A stretch of 36,305 nucleotides of DNA from Roseomonas sp. (lineage in GTDB: Bacteria > Pseudomonadota > Alphaproteobacteria > Acetobacterales > Acetobacteraceae), in the NCBI GenBank assembly GCA_020249285.1, contig JADCFX010000015.1:1-36305 (forward strand), given 5' to 3'. Both the position numbers and the translations under genes were made by a program. This document shows, one piece after another, positions 1-7,684 of the stretch (the stretch's first letter is position 1; the number at the start of each line of letters is the position of its first letter). The notes below the pieces were generated by a model. It was not told where the DNA came from and made no database searches. It saw only the letters and a program-made list of their open reading frames with translations.

Positions 1-69
1 CGGCTTTCTATTGGGCTTGAGGATGCGGCGGATTTGATCCGTGACCTGGATATGGCGCTTGGGGGATAA
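1..69 (+). CDS. C-terminal end of a Cys/Met-metabolism PLP-dependent enzyme (partial)
   Basis: Only the last 22 codons before a TAA stop are in the window. They read R-L-S-I-G-L-E-D then a D-L-I-x-D-L-x-x-A-L tail. That is the typical C-terminus of the cystathionine gamma-synthase / O-succinylhomoserine sulfhydrylase / methionine gamma-lyase family, in which the R-L-S-(I/V)-G-L-E arginine binds the substrate carboxylate. Which member it is cannot be told from the tail; in alphaproteobacteria O-succinylhomoserine sulfhydrylase (metZ) is the common one. The rest of the gene lies upstream of the window. Confidence 0.75.
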   Translation, partial: RLSIGLEDAADLIRDLDMALGG

Positions 70-80
70 GGGGAGCGTGG

Positions 81-152
81 TGCCGGGTGAGGGATTTGAA
101 CCCCCGACCTTCTGATTACAAATCAGCTGCACTACCCCTGTGCTAACCCGGC
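81..152 (-). tRNA. tRNA-Thr (anticodon UGU)
   Basis: The reverse complement folds as a 72-nt cloverleaf. The 7-bp acceptor stem is GCCGGGT/ACCCGGC with A as discriminator base. The D arm is GCAC/GTGC. The anticodon stem has four pairs around loop TTTGTAA, giving anticodon TGT for ACA codons. The T arm is GGGGG with loop TTCAAAT and CCCTC (one G-T pair). No CCA is encoded. The top anticodon-stem pair is a G-A mismatch, tolerable in tRNAs. It reads toward the upstream PLP-enzyme gene (convergent). Confidence 0.95.
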
Positions 153-162
153 GCGCGGGATT

Positions 163-190
163 GATGTAGCAGAGTGCGCTCATTCGGCAA
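163..190 (-). promoter_or_regulatory. Putative sigma-70 promoter of tRNA-Thr
   Basis: On the minus strand a -35 like TTGCCG (plus positions 185-190) is separated by 16 bp from a -10 like TACATC (163-168). Transcription would start a few bases before the tRNA 5' end at 152. Placement and spacing fit, but the hexamers are imperfect; this is an inference by eye. Confidence 0.4.
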
Positions 191-199
191 CTCGGCCCC

Positions 200-1264
200 G
201 TGCCGAGTCCCGCCTTCTTTTTTCAGGACCCGTTCGACCCGCCGATGCGCCGTACCGAACCAGAATTGACCCGCCCTGGCGCGGCTGACGCGAAAGGGCG
301 GCGGCCGATAAGCTGGCTGAGCCCGCGGCGGCCCGGCTTGGGCGGGCGGGCGATTCTGGCCTCGGTCTTGGCGCATCTGTTGTTCACCGGTTTGGTTTTC
401 CTGGAACTGGACCCGCGCGCCCCGCGCCAAGGCGCCTTGGAGGTTGAAGAACAGGGTTTCGACATTGTCTTCAACTCGGCCGCCGAACAGGGCGGGCCAG
501 TTGAAGTGCCGCCCACGCCGCCGGCACCGCCCCCGCCGGCGGCTGCCGCGCCCCCGACACCTCCCGCACCGCCGCAGGCCCCGGCCCCGGCGCTACCGCC
601 CGTGCCAGAACCGCCGCGCCCGCCGCAGCCCACAGCGCCACAAACCCCGCCAAGCCCAACACCGCCACCGCCTCCCAGGCCGCTGGCCGAAGCGCCCGCG
701 CCGCCTCCGCCGCCGCCACCACCTCCGCCACCGCCGCCACCCCAAATGGCCCAGGCACCGCGCCCGATGCCAGCTCCGCCGCCAACCGTCGCGCCACAGC
801 GTGCGGAACCGCCGCGACCCAATGTGGAACCGCGCCCGCCGCTTGATCTGTCACATCTGCCGCCGATCAGGCTGGGGGAGCAGGGCTATCGGCCCCGAAA
901 CCAGTTGGATTTCACGCCGGGGCCCGTACCTAATGCAGCGCTTGGCGTGCCCAATCTGCAGGTGCGCGGCGCGGATGATGCGGATGATTGGCAGCGCGAA
1001 TTCTATCGCTGGCTACAGGATAACCTGCGCTACCCGCGCGATGCGGCGGATTTCGGCGAACAGGGCCTGGTTGGTGTGCGAATCTTCACCGCACCTGATG
1101 GGACAGTGCGGCGCGTGGAACTGAGCACAGCCTCGCGCTCCATCACGCTCAATCACTACTCACAATCCGTGTTTCGCGGCGCAAAGCTGCCCGCCTTCAA
1201 GCGCCCGACTTCAAATGAAATCGAGATTGACCTGCGGATACGCTATAATCTGATCAGGCGCTGA
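200..1264 (+). CDS. TonB-like energy transducer, proline-rich
   Basis: TonB-family proteins couple the ExbB/ExbD proton motor in the inner membrane to TonB-dependent outer-membrane receptors. This 354-residue frame has the expected order: a basic N-terminus, one membrane anchor at about residues 51-70, a very proline-rich periplasmic spacer (about 103-215, with a run of 14 or so Pro near residue 175), and a C-terminal domain from about 265 with W-L-x-x-N-L-R-Y-P and G-x-V-G-V-R-I-F then D-G-T-V. The full frame starts with GTG at 200; an in-frame ATG at 245 (M-R-R-T-E-P) is an equally good start, as neither has a clear Shine-Dalgarno. No exbB/exbD lies next to it. It ends directly against the stop of the convergent gene at 1265. 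Confidence 0.8.
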   Translation: MPSPAFFFQDPFDPPMRRTEPELTRPGAADAKGRRPISWLSPRRPGLGGRAILASVLAHLLFTGLVFLELDPRAPRQGALEVEEQGFDIVFNSAAEQGGPVEVPPTPPAPPPPAAAAPPTPPAPPQAPAPALPPVPEPPRPPQPTAPQTPPSPTPPPPPRPLAEAPAPPPPPPPPPPPPPPQMAQAPRPMPAPPPTVAPQRAEPPRPNVEPRPPLDLSHLPPIRLGEQGYRPRNQLDFTPGPVPNAALGVPNLQVRGADDADDWQREFYRWLQDNLRYPRDAADFGEQGLVGVRIFTAPDGTVRRVELSTASRSITLNHYSQSVFRGAKLPAFKRPTSNEIEIDLRIRYNLIRR

Positions 1265-1492
1265 TCAGGCGTGGCCGACTTGGCCATAGCCCTCATCATG
1301 TGTGGTGCGCACCAGGGCGGCGAAAAGCCGGAGCGCATCAGGGCCACCGCGATCGCGCAACGCGCCATCTTCCATTTCGGCGGCAAGCATTTCGGCATGT
1401 TCGGCCAGGGTATCGGCGGCGCGGCGCATGGCTTCACGGGAAAGCACAAGCTGAATTTCGTCGGGAAGCATCTTCCAATCGGCGGGCTGCAT
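1265..1492 (-). CDS. Small hypothetical protein (75 aa)
   Basis: I do not recognise a family. The ATG at 1492 begins M-Q-P-A-D-W-K-M-L-P-D-E, and the rest is a charged, Ala-rich, helix-forming sequence (R-E-A-M-R-R-A-A-D-T-L-A-E-H-A-E-M-L-A-A-E-M) followed by a short acidic/basic tail; no signal peptide or membrane segment is seen. The frame is open further upstream to 1642, but that part is AT-rich and not protein-like, so I choose the internal ATG. It converges on the TonB-like gene with adjacent stop codons. Cytoplasmic, function unknown. Confidence 0.5.
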   Translation of the reverse strand: MQPADWKMLPDEIQLVLSREAMRRAADTLAEHAEMLAAEMEDGALRDRGGPDALRLFAALVRTTHDEGYGQVGHA

Positions 1493-1704
1493 GGTTTTGG
1501 TCCATTCGCACAGCCGTTTTGGCAAGGTCGGGGCGTGATGAACGCCGTAGGGGTCTTGTAACCCGTGAAAGTTAATAGAAAGTAAGTGAAAGGGTAAACG
1601 TAGAAAGTTTATTTGCAATTGGACTGTTTTTTGGGGCGGCACGGCGTAGCGCTGAATCTCGCTTTCCGTGCCACGGCGCCTGCGACCAAGACCGAATCGA
1701 CATC
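1493..1704. other. Intergenic region, partly AT-rich
   Basis: About 210 bp between two minus-strand genes. Positions 1560-1625 are clearly AT-richer than the surroundings, with TAATAGAAAGTAAG-like stretches, and probably hold the promoter of the small gene at 1492. I see no convincing ORF, RNA or terminator. Confidence 0.35.
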
Positions 1705-2337
1705 TCAGCCCAGAGAAACCTCAAATCCGCGTTTCGTTGCAGGCCGCGCCATCATCGCCTCATACCAGCGCTTCACATTGGGCAAGCCGGCCAAATCCAC
1801 CTGGTGGCGTTCATGACGCCAAGCCCAGCCCAGAATCGCGAAATCGGCGATTGAAGGTTCACCATTGGTCGCGACAAAATCCCGCCCCTCAAGCCGGCGG
1901 TCCAAAACACCATACAGGCGCTTGGTCTCGTCATGGTATCGCTTGAAGCCGTAATCGCGCGCTGGCCCTTCGGGCTGCATCAGGAAGTGATGCACCTGCC
2001 CTGGCATCGGGCCAAAGCCGCCCATCTGCCACATCAGCCATTCATATACCGGGACACGGGCGCGCAGGTCCTCTGGCATGAAACGGCCAGTCTTTTCTGC
2101 CAGATACAGCAAAATCGCGCCGCTTTCGAATACCGTGATCGGCTTGCCATCCGGCCCATCCGGGTCCTGGATCGCGGGGATGCGGTTATTCGGGCTGAAG
2201 GCCAGGAATTCAGGATTGAATTGCTCGCCCTTGCTGATGTTCACGGGCTTGACGGTATAGGCCAACCCCATTTCCTCAAGGGCGACGCTGATCTTCCGCC
2301 CATTGGGCGTATTCCAAGTCCAGAGGGTGATGCTCAT
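1705..2337 (-). CDS. Glutathione S-transferase, YfcG/Ure2p-like
   Basis: The 210-residue protein starts M-S-I-T-L-W-T-W at an ATG preceded by AAGGA about 8 bases upstream; the frame runs 12 codons further but lacks support. The N-terminal thioredoxin-fold half carries T-P-N-G-R-K and, further on, S-P-N-N-R-I-P-A-I with F-E-S-G-A-I-L-L-Y-L-A, the glutathione-binding signature. The C-terminal helical domain has G-P-M-P-G-Q-x-H-H-F and S-I-A-D-F-A. These match Escherichia coli YfcG closely, a GSH-dependent disulfide-bond oxidoreductase. YfcG-like enzymes use a Thr/Asn near the N-terminus rather than a catalytic Tyr, which fits. It lies downstream of the peroxiredoxin gene on the same strand, suggesting a redox-protection pair. 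Confidence 0.88.
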   Translation of the reverse strand: MSITLWTWNTPNGRKISVALEEMGLAYTVKPVNISKGEQFNPEFLAFSPNNRIPAIQDPDGPDGKPITVFESGAILLYLAEKTGRFMPEDLRARVPVYEWLMWQMGGFGPMPGQVHHFLMQPEGPARDYGFKRYHDETKRLYGVLDRRLEGRDFVATNGEPSIADFAILGWAWRHERHQVDLAGLPNVKRWYEAMMARPATKRGFEVSLG

Positions 2338-2397
2338 GGGCGGCAATCCTTGGGTCAGCCGACGCGCCCGCACAAAATGGCGCGCCGGGCATTCACA

Positions 2398-2880
2398 TCA
2401 AAGCGCGGCCAGAACCGCTTCGGCCTTGCTCACTTCAAAGGCGCCGGGGGCTTCCACGGCCACATGGGTCACCTTGCCGTCCTTTGCCACCAGGGCAAAG
2501 CGCTGGCAGCGCACGCCAAGGCCGCGCGCCGTCAGGTCGAATTCCAAGCCCATCGCCTTGGTAAAGGCGGCCGAGCCATCGGCAATCATCGTCACTTGGT
2601 CCGTGATGCCCTGATCCTTGGCCCAAGCGCCCATCACAAAGGCGTCATTCACCGCCATGCAGGCAATGGCGTGCACACCCTTGGCCTTCAGCGCTGCCGC
2701 ATGCTCAGTGAAGCCCGGCAAATGCTTGGCCGAGCAGGTGGGGGTAAAGGCGCCTGGCACGCCGAACAGCACCACGGTGCGGCCCTTAAAGAATTCCGCC
2801 GTATCAAGCTCCTTCGGCCCTTCTGCAGTGCCTTGCATGATTTTCATCGCGGGAATGCTGTCGCCAGTCTTGATGGTCAT
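2398..2880 (-). CDS. Peroxiredoxin, Prx5 / hybrid-Prx type
   Basis: The start is the ATG at 2880 (M-T-I-K-T-G-D), preceded by AAGGAGA at good spacing; 160 residues is the normal family length. The protein reduces hydrogen and alkyl peroxides. The peroxidatic motif P-G-A-F-T-P-T-C-S puts the active cysteine at C49. Two further cysteines (C74 and one in G-V-R-C-Q) might act as resolving or glutathionylated residues. The G-A-F-T-P-T-C form is diagnostic for the Prx5 (type II) subfamily rather than AhpC. The next gene on the same strand, 60 bp on, is a glutathione transferase, so glutathione may be the reductant (inference). Confidence 0.93.
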   Translation of the reverse strand: MTIKTGDSIPAMKIMQGTAEGPKELDTAEFFKGRTVVLFGVPGAFTPTCSAKHLPGFTEHAAALKAKGVHAIACMAVNDAFVMGAWAKDQGITDQVTMIADGSAAFTKAMGLEFDLTARGLGVRCQRFALVAKDGKVTHVAVEAPGAFEVSKAEAVLAAL

Positions 2881-3039
2881 GATCTTCTCCTTGTGACGAG
2901 GCCCAAAACTAGCCCCGAGGAAAGCGCCTGTCACCTGGGCGAAACAGGTAATGATCAGACACTTTACGAGGCCGGTTGAGGCCCCCCAGTCGCCCATAGG
3001 TTGAAATTTTAACTATTTCGCCCCAAAAAAGGCGCAGCC

Positions 3040-4869
3040 ATGAGCAACAATCCCCCCATGGCCCCCTGCCAGACCCTGCCTTTATTGGCCCTATTCCTGG
3101 CGCCCTTGTGGTTTGGAACCGCCCTTCCAGCCGCAGCGCAGGGGGGCATTCAAACCGCAGGCTTGACCGCGCCCGCGCTACGCGCACCGGCCTCCGCAAA
3201 CCAGCCGCTTGTGGCTGTAGATGTTGAACAGATCAGGAATATCTTCGCGCTGCACGCCGCCCGGGATTGGGAAGCAGCGGAACGCGCAACAGCACAGCTT
3301 TCGGACCGTCGGCTTGAAGGCCATATCCTTGCGGATCGCTGGCTGAACCCTGCCGCGCCACGGCCGGATCAGGAAGCACTGCGGGATTGGCTGGCGCGCT
3401 TTGCTGACCACCCGGATGCGCCCGCTATCCATGCCATACTCCGCCGCACGGCGCCGCGCGGGGCCAGCCTACCGGCCGCGCCCGCTCAGGAAAGCCTGGC
3501 CGAAGATGCCGGCGCCGCCCCGGAAGAACGCGAAGCCCCGGAACAGGGATTCGTGCGTAACCCATCGCTGGACCGTGCGCTGCGCGATCTGGTGCGCGAT
3601 GGCAATCTGGAAGCCGCCTTGCGCCAGATGGAAGCAACGCGCGGCATGACGCCCGCCTATGCCGCCGCGCTCAGGGCCGATTTCGCTCTGATTCTGTTCC
3701 GCCGCGGGGAGGATGAGCGCGCCTTTGAAGTCGCCGCGGAAGCCACCCGCAGCCGGGCAGAACCTAGCGGGCGCGCTGCCTTTGCCGCGGGCCTGGCCGC
3801 CTGGGGGCTTGGGCATTTCGACGTGGCGTTACCGTATCTTGAGGTCGCCGCGCGCGCCCCCGGCGCATCGCCCGCCAACCGCGCCGCCGCCGCCTATTGG
3901 GCGAGCCGAGCGGCCATTCGCGCCCGGCATCCAGGGATGCATGTGCCCTGGCTGCTGCAAGCCGCCCAGGAACCGCGCACCTTCTACGGGCTGATGGCGC
4001 GCCGCGCCCTTGGCCTGACGCCCGGTTTTGCCTGGCATGTCGAAGCGGGCGGGGAAGAAGGTATGGCAGCGCTGCTGGAAACTGCCGGCGGCTGGCGCGC
4101 CGTCGCCCTTCTGCAAACCGGCCAGGCAGGCCGGGCGGAAGCAGAATTGCGGGCACTTTGGCCGCTGGCGCGCGGCAATCTTCCCTTGCTGCGGGCCATG
4201 CTGGCGCTCGCCTCTCAGGGCGGCCTCACGCATCTCTCGGCGCAGCTTGCGGAATTGGCACAGACCGCCGATGGCCGCCCGCGCGATCTAGCGCGCTTCC
4301 CCCTACCAAGACTAACGCCGGCCCAGGGCTTTCGCGTGGAACCCGCCCTGCTTTATGCCCTGGCGCGTCAGGAATCGAATTTTGACTCTGCGGCGGTATC
4401 GCCGGCCGGGGCACGCGGGATTCTACAAGTGATGCCAACCACCGCGGCCTACCTTGCCAACGACCCTTCCTTTGCCGGGGATGGCGCGCGGCGCCTGCAT
4501 AACCCTGGCCTGTCCTTGGAATTGGGCCAGCGTTATTTGCATTATCTGGCGCGGAGTGAGGCGGTGGGCGGTGATCTGATCCGCTTGCTGGCAGCTTATA
4601 ATGCCGGGCCAGGCAATCTGGCGAAATGGCTTCCCGCTGTGCGCCACCGCGGCGATGCGCTGTTGTTCATCGAAGCGATTCCCTTCGACGAAACCCGCAC
4701 CCATGTGCAGCGCGTGCTCGCCTATTCCTGGATTTATGCCTCAAGGCTTGGCCTGCCGGCGCCAAGCCTTGATCAATTGGTGCAGGGGGAATTCCCGCGC
4801 TTCATGTCCACCCAGGAAGTCGTCGCCATGCTGGGGGAGGCACCGCCCTTGCCCGCCCGGCCGCGTTAA
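3040..4869 (+). CDS. Soluble lytic murein transglycosylase (Slt70-like)
   Basis: This 609-residue periplasmic enzyme cleaves peptidoglycan between MurNAc and GlcNAc with 1,6-anhydro product. A signal peptide (about residues 1-34, hydrophobic L-L-A-L-F-L-A-P-L-W then A-A-A-Q) is followed by a long alpha-superhelical region of Ala/Arg-rich TPR-like repeats (about 65-420). The GH23 lysozyme-like domain begins with A-L-A-R-Q-E-S-N-F-D, catalytic Glu at 445. It continues with S-P-A-G-A-R-G-I-L-Q-V-M-P and A-A-Y-N-A-G-P-G-N. The order and length match the Slt family. The gene has no same-strand partner: the next gene converges 11 bp after its stop. Confidence 0.93.
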   Translation: MSNNPPMAPCQTLPLLALFLAPLWFGTALPAAAQGGIQTAGLTAPALRAPASANQPLVAVDVEQIRNIFALHAARDWEAAERATAQLSDRRLEGHILADRWLNPAAPRPDQEALRDWLARFADHPDAPAIHAILRRTAPRGASLPAAPAQESLAEDAGAAPEEREAPEQGFVRNPSLDRALRDLVRDGNLEAALRQMEATRGMTPAYAAALRADFALILFRRGEDERAFEVAAEATRSRAEPSGRAAFAAGLAAWGLGHFDVALPYLEVAARAPGASPANRAAAAYWASRAAIRARHPGMHVPWLLQAAQEPRTFYGLMARRALGLTPGFAWHVEAGGEEGMAALLETAGGWRAVALLQTGQAGRAEAELRALWPLARGNLPLLRAMLALASQGGLTHLSAQLAELAQTADGRPRDLARFPLPRLTPAQGFRVEPALLYALARQESNFDSAAVSPAGARGILQVMPTTAAYLANDPSFAGDGARRLHNPGLSLELGQRYLHYLARSEAVGGDLIRLLAAYNAGPGNLAKWLPAVRHRGDALLFIEAIPFDETRTHVQRVLAYSWIYASRLGLPAPSLDQLVQGEFPRFMSTQEVVAMLGEAPPLPARPR

Positions 4870-4880
4870 TCGGCGCGAAT

Positions 4881-5744
4881 TCAGCCCTCGATTTTAACAC
4901 CCATCCGACCGGCCAGATCCTGGATGAATTGCCATGCCACGCGACCGGAACGAGACCCGCGCGTGACGGACCATTCCACCGCCTGCGCCTGCAAATCCTC
5001 AACCGATACATTGAGGCCATAATGCTTGGCGTAGCCTTCGATCATGGCGAAGAAGGTATCCTGATTGGCATTATGGAACCCGATCCAAAGCCCGAAGCGA
5101 TCGGATAGCGATACCTTTTCCTCAATCGCCTCAGCCCCATGGATTGCGGCGCTACGCTCATTCTCGATCATATCGCGCGACATCAAATGCCGACGATTGG
5201 ACGTGGCATAGAACAAGACATTGGCCGGGCGGCCTTCAATGCCGCCATCCAGCACGGATTTCAGCGCCTTGTAGTCGGCATCCTCACGCTCGAAAGACAG
5301 ATCATCACAAAACACCAGGCAACGCCGCGTGCCGGCGCGCAGGAAGCGCAGCAATTCCGGCAGGGTTTTGATGTCTTCGCGGTGGATTTCAATCAAGGCC
5401 AGGCTGCCGGGTACTTGTGTGTTCGCCGCCGTATGCGCGGCTTTGACCAGGGATGATTTGCCCGTCCCCCGCGCGCCCCAGAGCATGGCGTTATTGGCGC
5501 TGAAGCCGCGCGCGAAGCGCAGCGTGTTTTCCATGAGGATCTCTTTCTGCCGATCCACCCCTTGCAACAGGTCAATCGGCACCGCCGCCACCTTGGGCAC
5601 CGGCGATAACCGCGCCACGGGTTCCGGGTGCCAGATGAAGGCATCCGCCCCGGTCAAGTCGGGCGCGGCCGCCGGCGGCGGGGCCAGGCGTTCAAGCGCC
5701 TCAGCAATACGGGTCAGGGCGGGGAGAAGCGAAGAATGATCCAT
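4881..5744 (-). CDS. DUF815-family AAA+ ATP-binding protein
   Basis: A 287-residue P-loop ATPase of the DUF815 family, widespread and of unproven function. Walker A is G-A-R-G-T-G-K-S at residues 90-97 and Walker B is C-L-V-F-C-D-D-L-S at 142-150. A sensor-like A-T-S-N-R-R-H-L segment follows. The C-terminus has G-S-R-S-G-R-V-A-W-Q-F, typical of this family. The first 50 residues are Pro/Ala-rich linker. It is divergent from yajC, an arrangement common in alphaproteobacteria. Confidence 0.9.
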   Translation of the reverse strand: MDHSSLLPALTRIAEALERLAPPPAAAPDLTGADAFIWHPEPVARLSPVPKVAAVPIDLLQGVDRQKEILMENTLRFARGFSANNAMLWGARGTGKSSLVKAAHTAANTQVPGSLALIEIHREDIKTLPELLRFLRAGTRRCLVFCDDLSFEREDADYKALKSVLDGGIEGRPANVLFYATSNRRHLMSRDMIENERSAAIHGAEAIEEKVSLSDRFGLWIGFHNANQDTFFAMIEGYAKHYGLNVSVEDLQAQAVEWSVTRGSRSGRVAWQFIQDLAGRMGVKIEG

Positions 5745-5771
5745 GGCCGCGCGGAATAGGCCGGGTTGCTA

Positions 5772-5799
5772 TTGACGGAAAGGGGGCGGGCGCTAGTTT
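5772..5799 (+). promoter_or_regulatory. Putative sigma-70 promoter of yajC
   Basis: TTGACG (5772-5777), 16-bp spacer, TAGTTT (5794-5799), 34 bp before the yajC ATG. The -35 is near-consensus and the -10 is weak. Inferred by eye. Confidence 0.4.
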
Positions 5800-5833
5800 C
5801 CGCCCCATCATCGCAAATAAGGAATGCCGGACC

Positions 5834-6181
5834 ATGGAAAGACTTTTTGGCATCAGCCCCGCCTATGCCCAGGATGCGGGCGGCACGGCCGCTATTGTCA
5901 TGCAAATGCTGCCGCTGGTTTTGATTTTCGTCGTCTTCTACTTCCTGCTGATTCGCCCGCAGCAGAAGAAGATGAAGGATCATCGCGAAATGCTCGGCCA
6001 ATTGAAGCGCGGGGACCGCGTGGTGACTGCGGGCGGCATCGTTGCCACCATCACCAAGGTCAAGGACGGGTCTGACGAGATCGAGGCCGAAATCGCCCCC
6101 AACGTGAAAGTCACCGTGGTGCGCGGTACCATCGGCAGTGTGCTTCGCCCCGAAGCCGCGAATGATGAGGCGAAAAGCTGA
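5834..6181 (+). CDS. yajC: Sec translocon accessory protein YajC
   Basis: YajC is a small inner-membrane protein associated with SecDF in the Sec translocon. The 115-residue product has a short periplasmic N-terminus, one membrane helix at about 20-41 (M-L-P-L-V-L-I-F-V-V-F-Y-F-L-L-I), then the hallmark R-P-Q-Q-K-K-M-K and the cytoplasmic domain with L-K-R-G-D-R-V-V-T-A-G-G-I and G-T-I-G-S-V. The ATG at 5834 is preceded by AAGGA at about 10 bases. In many alphaproteobacteria secD and secF follow; here a strong terminator follows at once and sodB converges, so secDF must be elsewhere. Confidence 0.97.
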   Translation: MERLFGISPAYAQDAGGTAAIVMQMLPLVLIFVVFYFLLIRPQQKKMKDHREMLGQLKRGDRVVTAGGIVATITKVKDGSDEIEAEIAPNVKVTVVRGTIGSVLRPEAANDEAKS

Positions 6182-6202
6182 GCCTTCAACAGGCACGAAA
6201 AA

Positions 6203-6234
6203 GGCGCTGAGGATCACTCCTCAGCGCCTTTTTT
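6203..6234. terminator. Bidirectional rho-independent terminator between yajC and sodB
   Basis: A perfect 11-bp stem GGCGCTGAGGA / TCCTCAGCGCC (6203-6213 with 6218-6228), a 4-base loop, six T after it on the plus strand and five A before it (T on the minus strand). It can end transcripts from both convergent genes. Confidence 0.92.
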
Positions 6235-6251
6235 CATGTCTTGGCGACTGA

Positions 6252-6890
6252 TTACGCCGACTGGCCGGAAGCGAGACCACCCTTGCCCATCAGATCGGCA
6301 ACGACTTCCCAATTCACGAGCTTGTTCAGGAAGTTATCCAGGTAATTCGGGCGCACATTGCGGAAATCCAGGTAATAGGCGTGTTCCCACACATCCACGC
6401 CCAGGATCGGCTTGCCTTCGCCGGTCGAGATTGGGTTGGCGCCATTCGGCGTCTTCGTCACCTTCAGCTTGCCATCGGCGCCGATGATCAGCCAGGCCCA
6501 GCCAGAGCCGAACTGCGTCACGCCCGCCTGCTTGAAGGCTTCCTTGAAAGCCGCGAGGCCACCGAGGTCGCTATCAATCTTGGCCGCCAAAGCGCCCGGC
6601 AGCGCATCGCCACCGCCACCCGGCTGCATCACCTGCCAGAACAGCATGTGGTTGTAGTGCTGCCCCGCCTGGTTGAGCACCGGCAGGCCATCAGCGCCCG
6701 CCTTACCGGCTTCGGCGCAGATCGCTTCCAGCGACTTGCCGGCCAGGCCCTTGGCTTCGATCAGCCCATTCAGCGCCGTGACATAGGCATTGTGATGCTT
6801 GCCATGATGCAGTTCCAGGGTTTCCTGGCACATGCCATTGGCGGCAAGCGCATTGGTGGAATAGGGCAGCGGGGGCAGGCTGAAGGCCAT
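6252..6890 (-). CDS. sodB: Superoxide dismutase, Fe/Mn family
   Basis: Dismutates superoxide to oxygen and hydrogen peroxide. The ATG at 6890 (M-A-F-S-L-P-P-L-P-Y) is preceded by GGAG; the frame extends 72 codons further without support. The 212-residue protein carries the metal-ligand segments E-L-H-H-G-K-H-H (H28), H-Y-N-H-M-L-F-W, and D-V-W-E-H-A-Y-Y-L-D (Asp and His ligands), plus F-G-S-G-W-A-W-L. Metal preference cannot be settled by eye; alphaproteobacterial relatives are usually annotated Fe-type. Together with the peroxiredoxin and glutathione transferase 4 kb upstream it forms a loose oxidative-stress neighbourhood, not an operon. Confidence 0.94.
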   Translation of the reverse strand: MAFSLPPLPYSTNALAANGMCQETLELHHGKHHNAYVTALNGLIEAKGLAGKSLEAICAEAGKAGADGLPVLNQAGQHYNHMLFWQVMQPGGGGDALPGALAAKIDSDLGGLAAFKEAFKQAGVTQFGSGWAWLIIGADGKLKVTKTPNGANPISTGEGKPILGVDVWEHAYYLDFRNVRPNYLDNFLNKLVNWEVVADLMGKGGLASGQSA

Positions 6891-7047
6891 GGGGGTTTCT
6901 CCGTTCCTCAGATGATGAGCGATTAACACTGTGCTTGAGGTAAGCGGGGCCAGCACAAGCGTCAACCGCACCCGCCCGGATGGACTGACATCAGCCCAGA
7001 AGGTACCGCCATCACGTCTCGGCAACCCTATCCAGCGGGCTTGGACG

Positions 7048-7608
7048 CTACCATTTGACGATGCCCAATGTGACCCTGATCCCGCCCCTGAGCGTGGAGC
7101 CGCCATAATCCTTGGCCAGGCGCAGCAGCGTTGCGTGAAAGCCGAGGTTCGGAAATGCCGCTTCCACCGCCCTTATATCTGCCCGGGGCATGCCCTTGCG
7201 CAGCAACCCCTTGGTGGCATCAATCCAATCCGCCTTGCGACAAGCTTCAATAACCTCGGCATGCGGGCCCCTATAGGGGGAAATCTTGTGATGCCAATGA
7301 ATGGCCCCGCGCAGCAATTCTGCGTCCAGCCCCCAAGCGAAGCGTTCATTATCCGCAAGCGCCACAGCCTCTGACGGTTCCAGATAAGCGAGTTCGTGAT
7401 CAGTCCATAAGCCGATGTCATGATAGGCAAAGGCCGTTTCAACCAGGCGTTCATGCGCTGTATCGCCGCCCAGGAAATGCATCGCATAGGTGATGCAGCG
7501 ATAGACATGGTTGCGGTAGCCCGGAAGGTCTTGGCCGATCTGCGCCGTATAGCGCGCCAGCAATGCCTCGACATTTGGCCTGTTTGGCTTGATTTCGATG
7601 TTGGACAT
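7048..7608 (-). CDS. HD-domain phosphohydrolase-like protein
   Basis: A 186-residue soluble protein. An HD-type metal site is suggested by H34 (Y-R-N-H-V-Y-R), H63-D64 (F-A-Y-H-D-I-G-L-W) and a later W-H-H-K-I with D-W-I-D, the usual order in small HD hydrolases that act on nucleotides or phosphate esters. The substrate is unknown. The ATG at 7608 lacks a strong Shine-Dalgarno. It is divergent from the squalene/phytoene-synthase-like gene with a 76-bp gap. The product ends G-G-I-R-V-T-L-G-I-V-K-W. Confidence 0.7.
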   Translation of the reverse strand: MSNIEIKPNRPNVEALLARYTAQIGQDLPGYRNHVYRCITYAMHFLGGDTAHERLVETAFAYHDIGLWTDHELAYLEPSEAVALADNERFAWGLDAELLRGAIHWHHKISPYRGPHAEVIEACRKADWIDATKGLLRKGMPRADIRAVEAAFPNLGFHATLLRLAKDYGGSTLRGGIRVTLGIVKW

Positions 7609-7684
7609 AGGCCGTTTTAGCTAATGTTCATGGGGCTCTGCAATAACTTGACTTGGAAGCCGCAGCGCAAAGCGCAAGCCTGCC

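Noticed and set aside
223..854. Antisense Gly/Ala-rich frames over the proline-rich TonB part
   Set aside because: They are the reverse of CCN proline codons (poly-Gly), low complexity, with no family resemblance.
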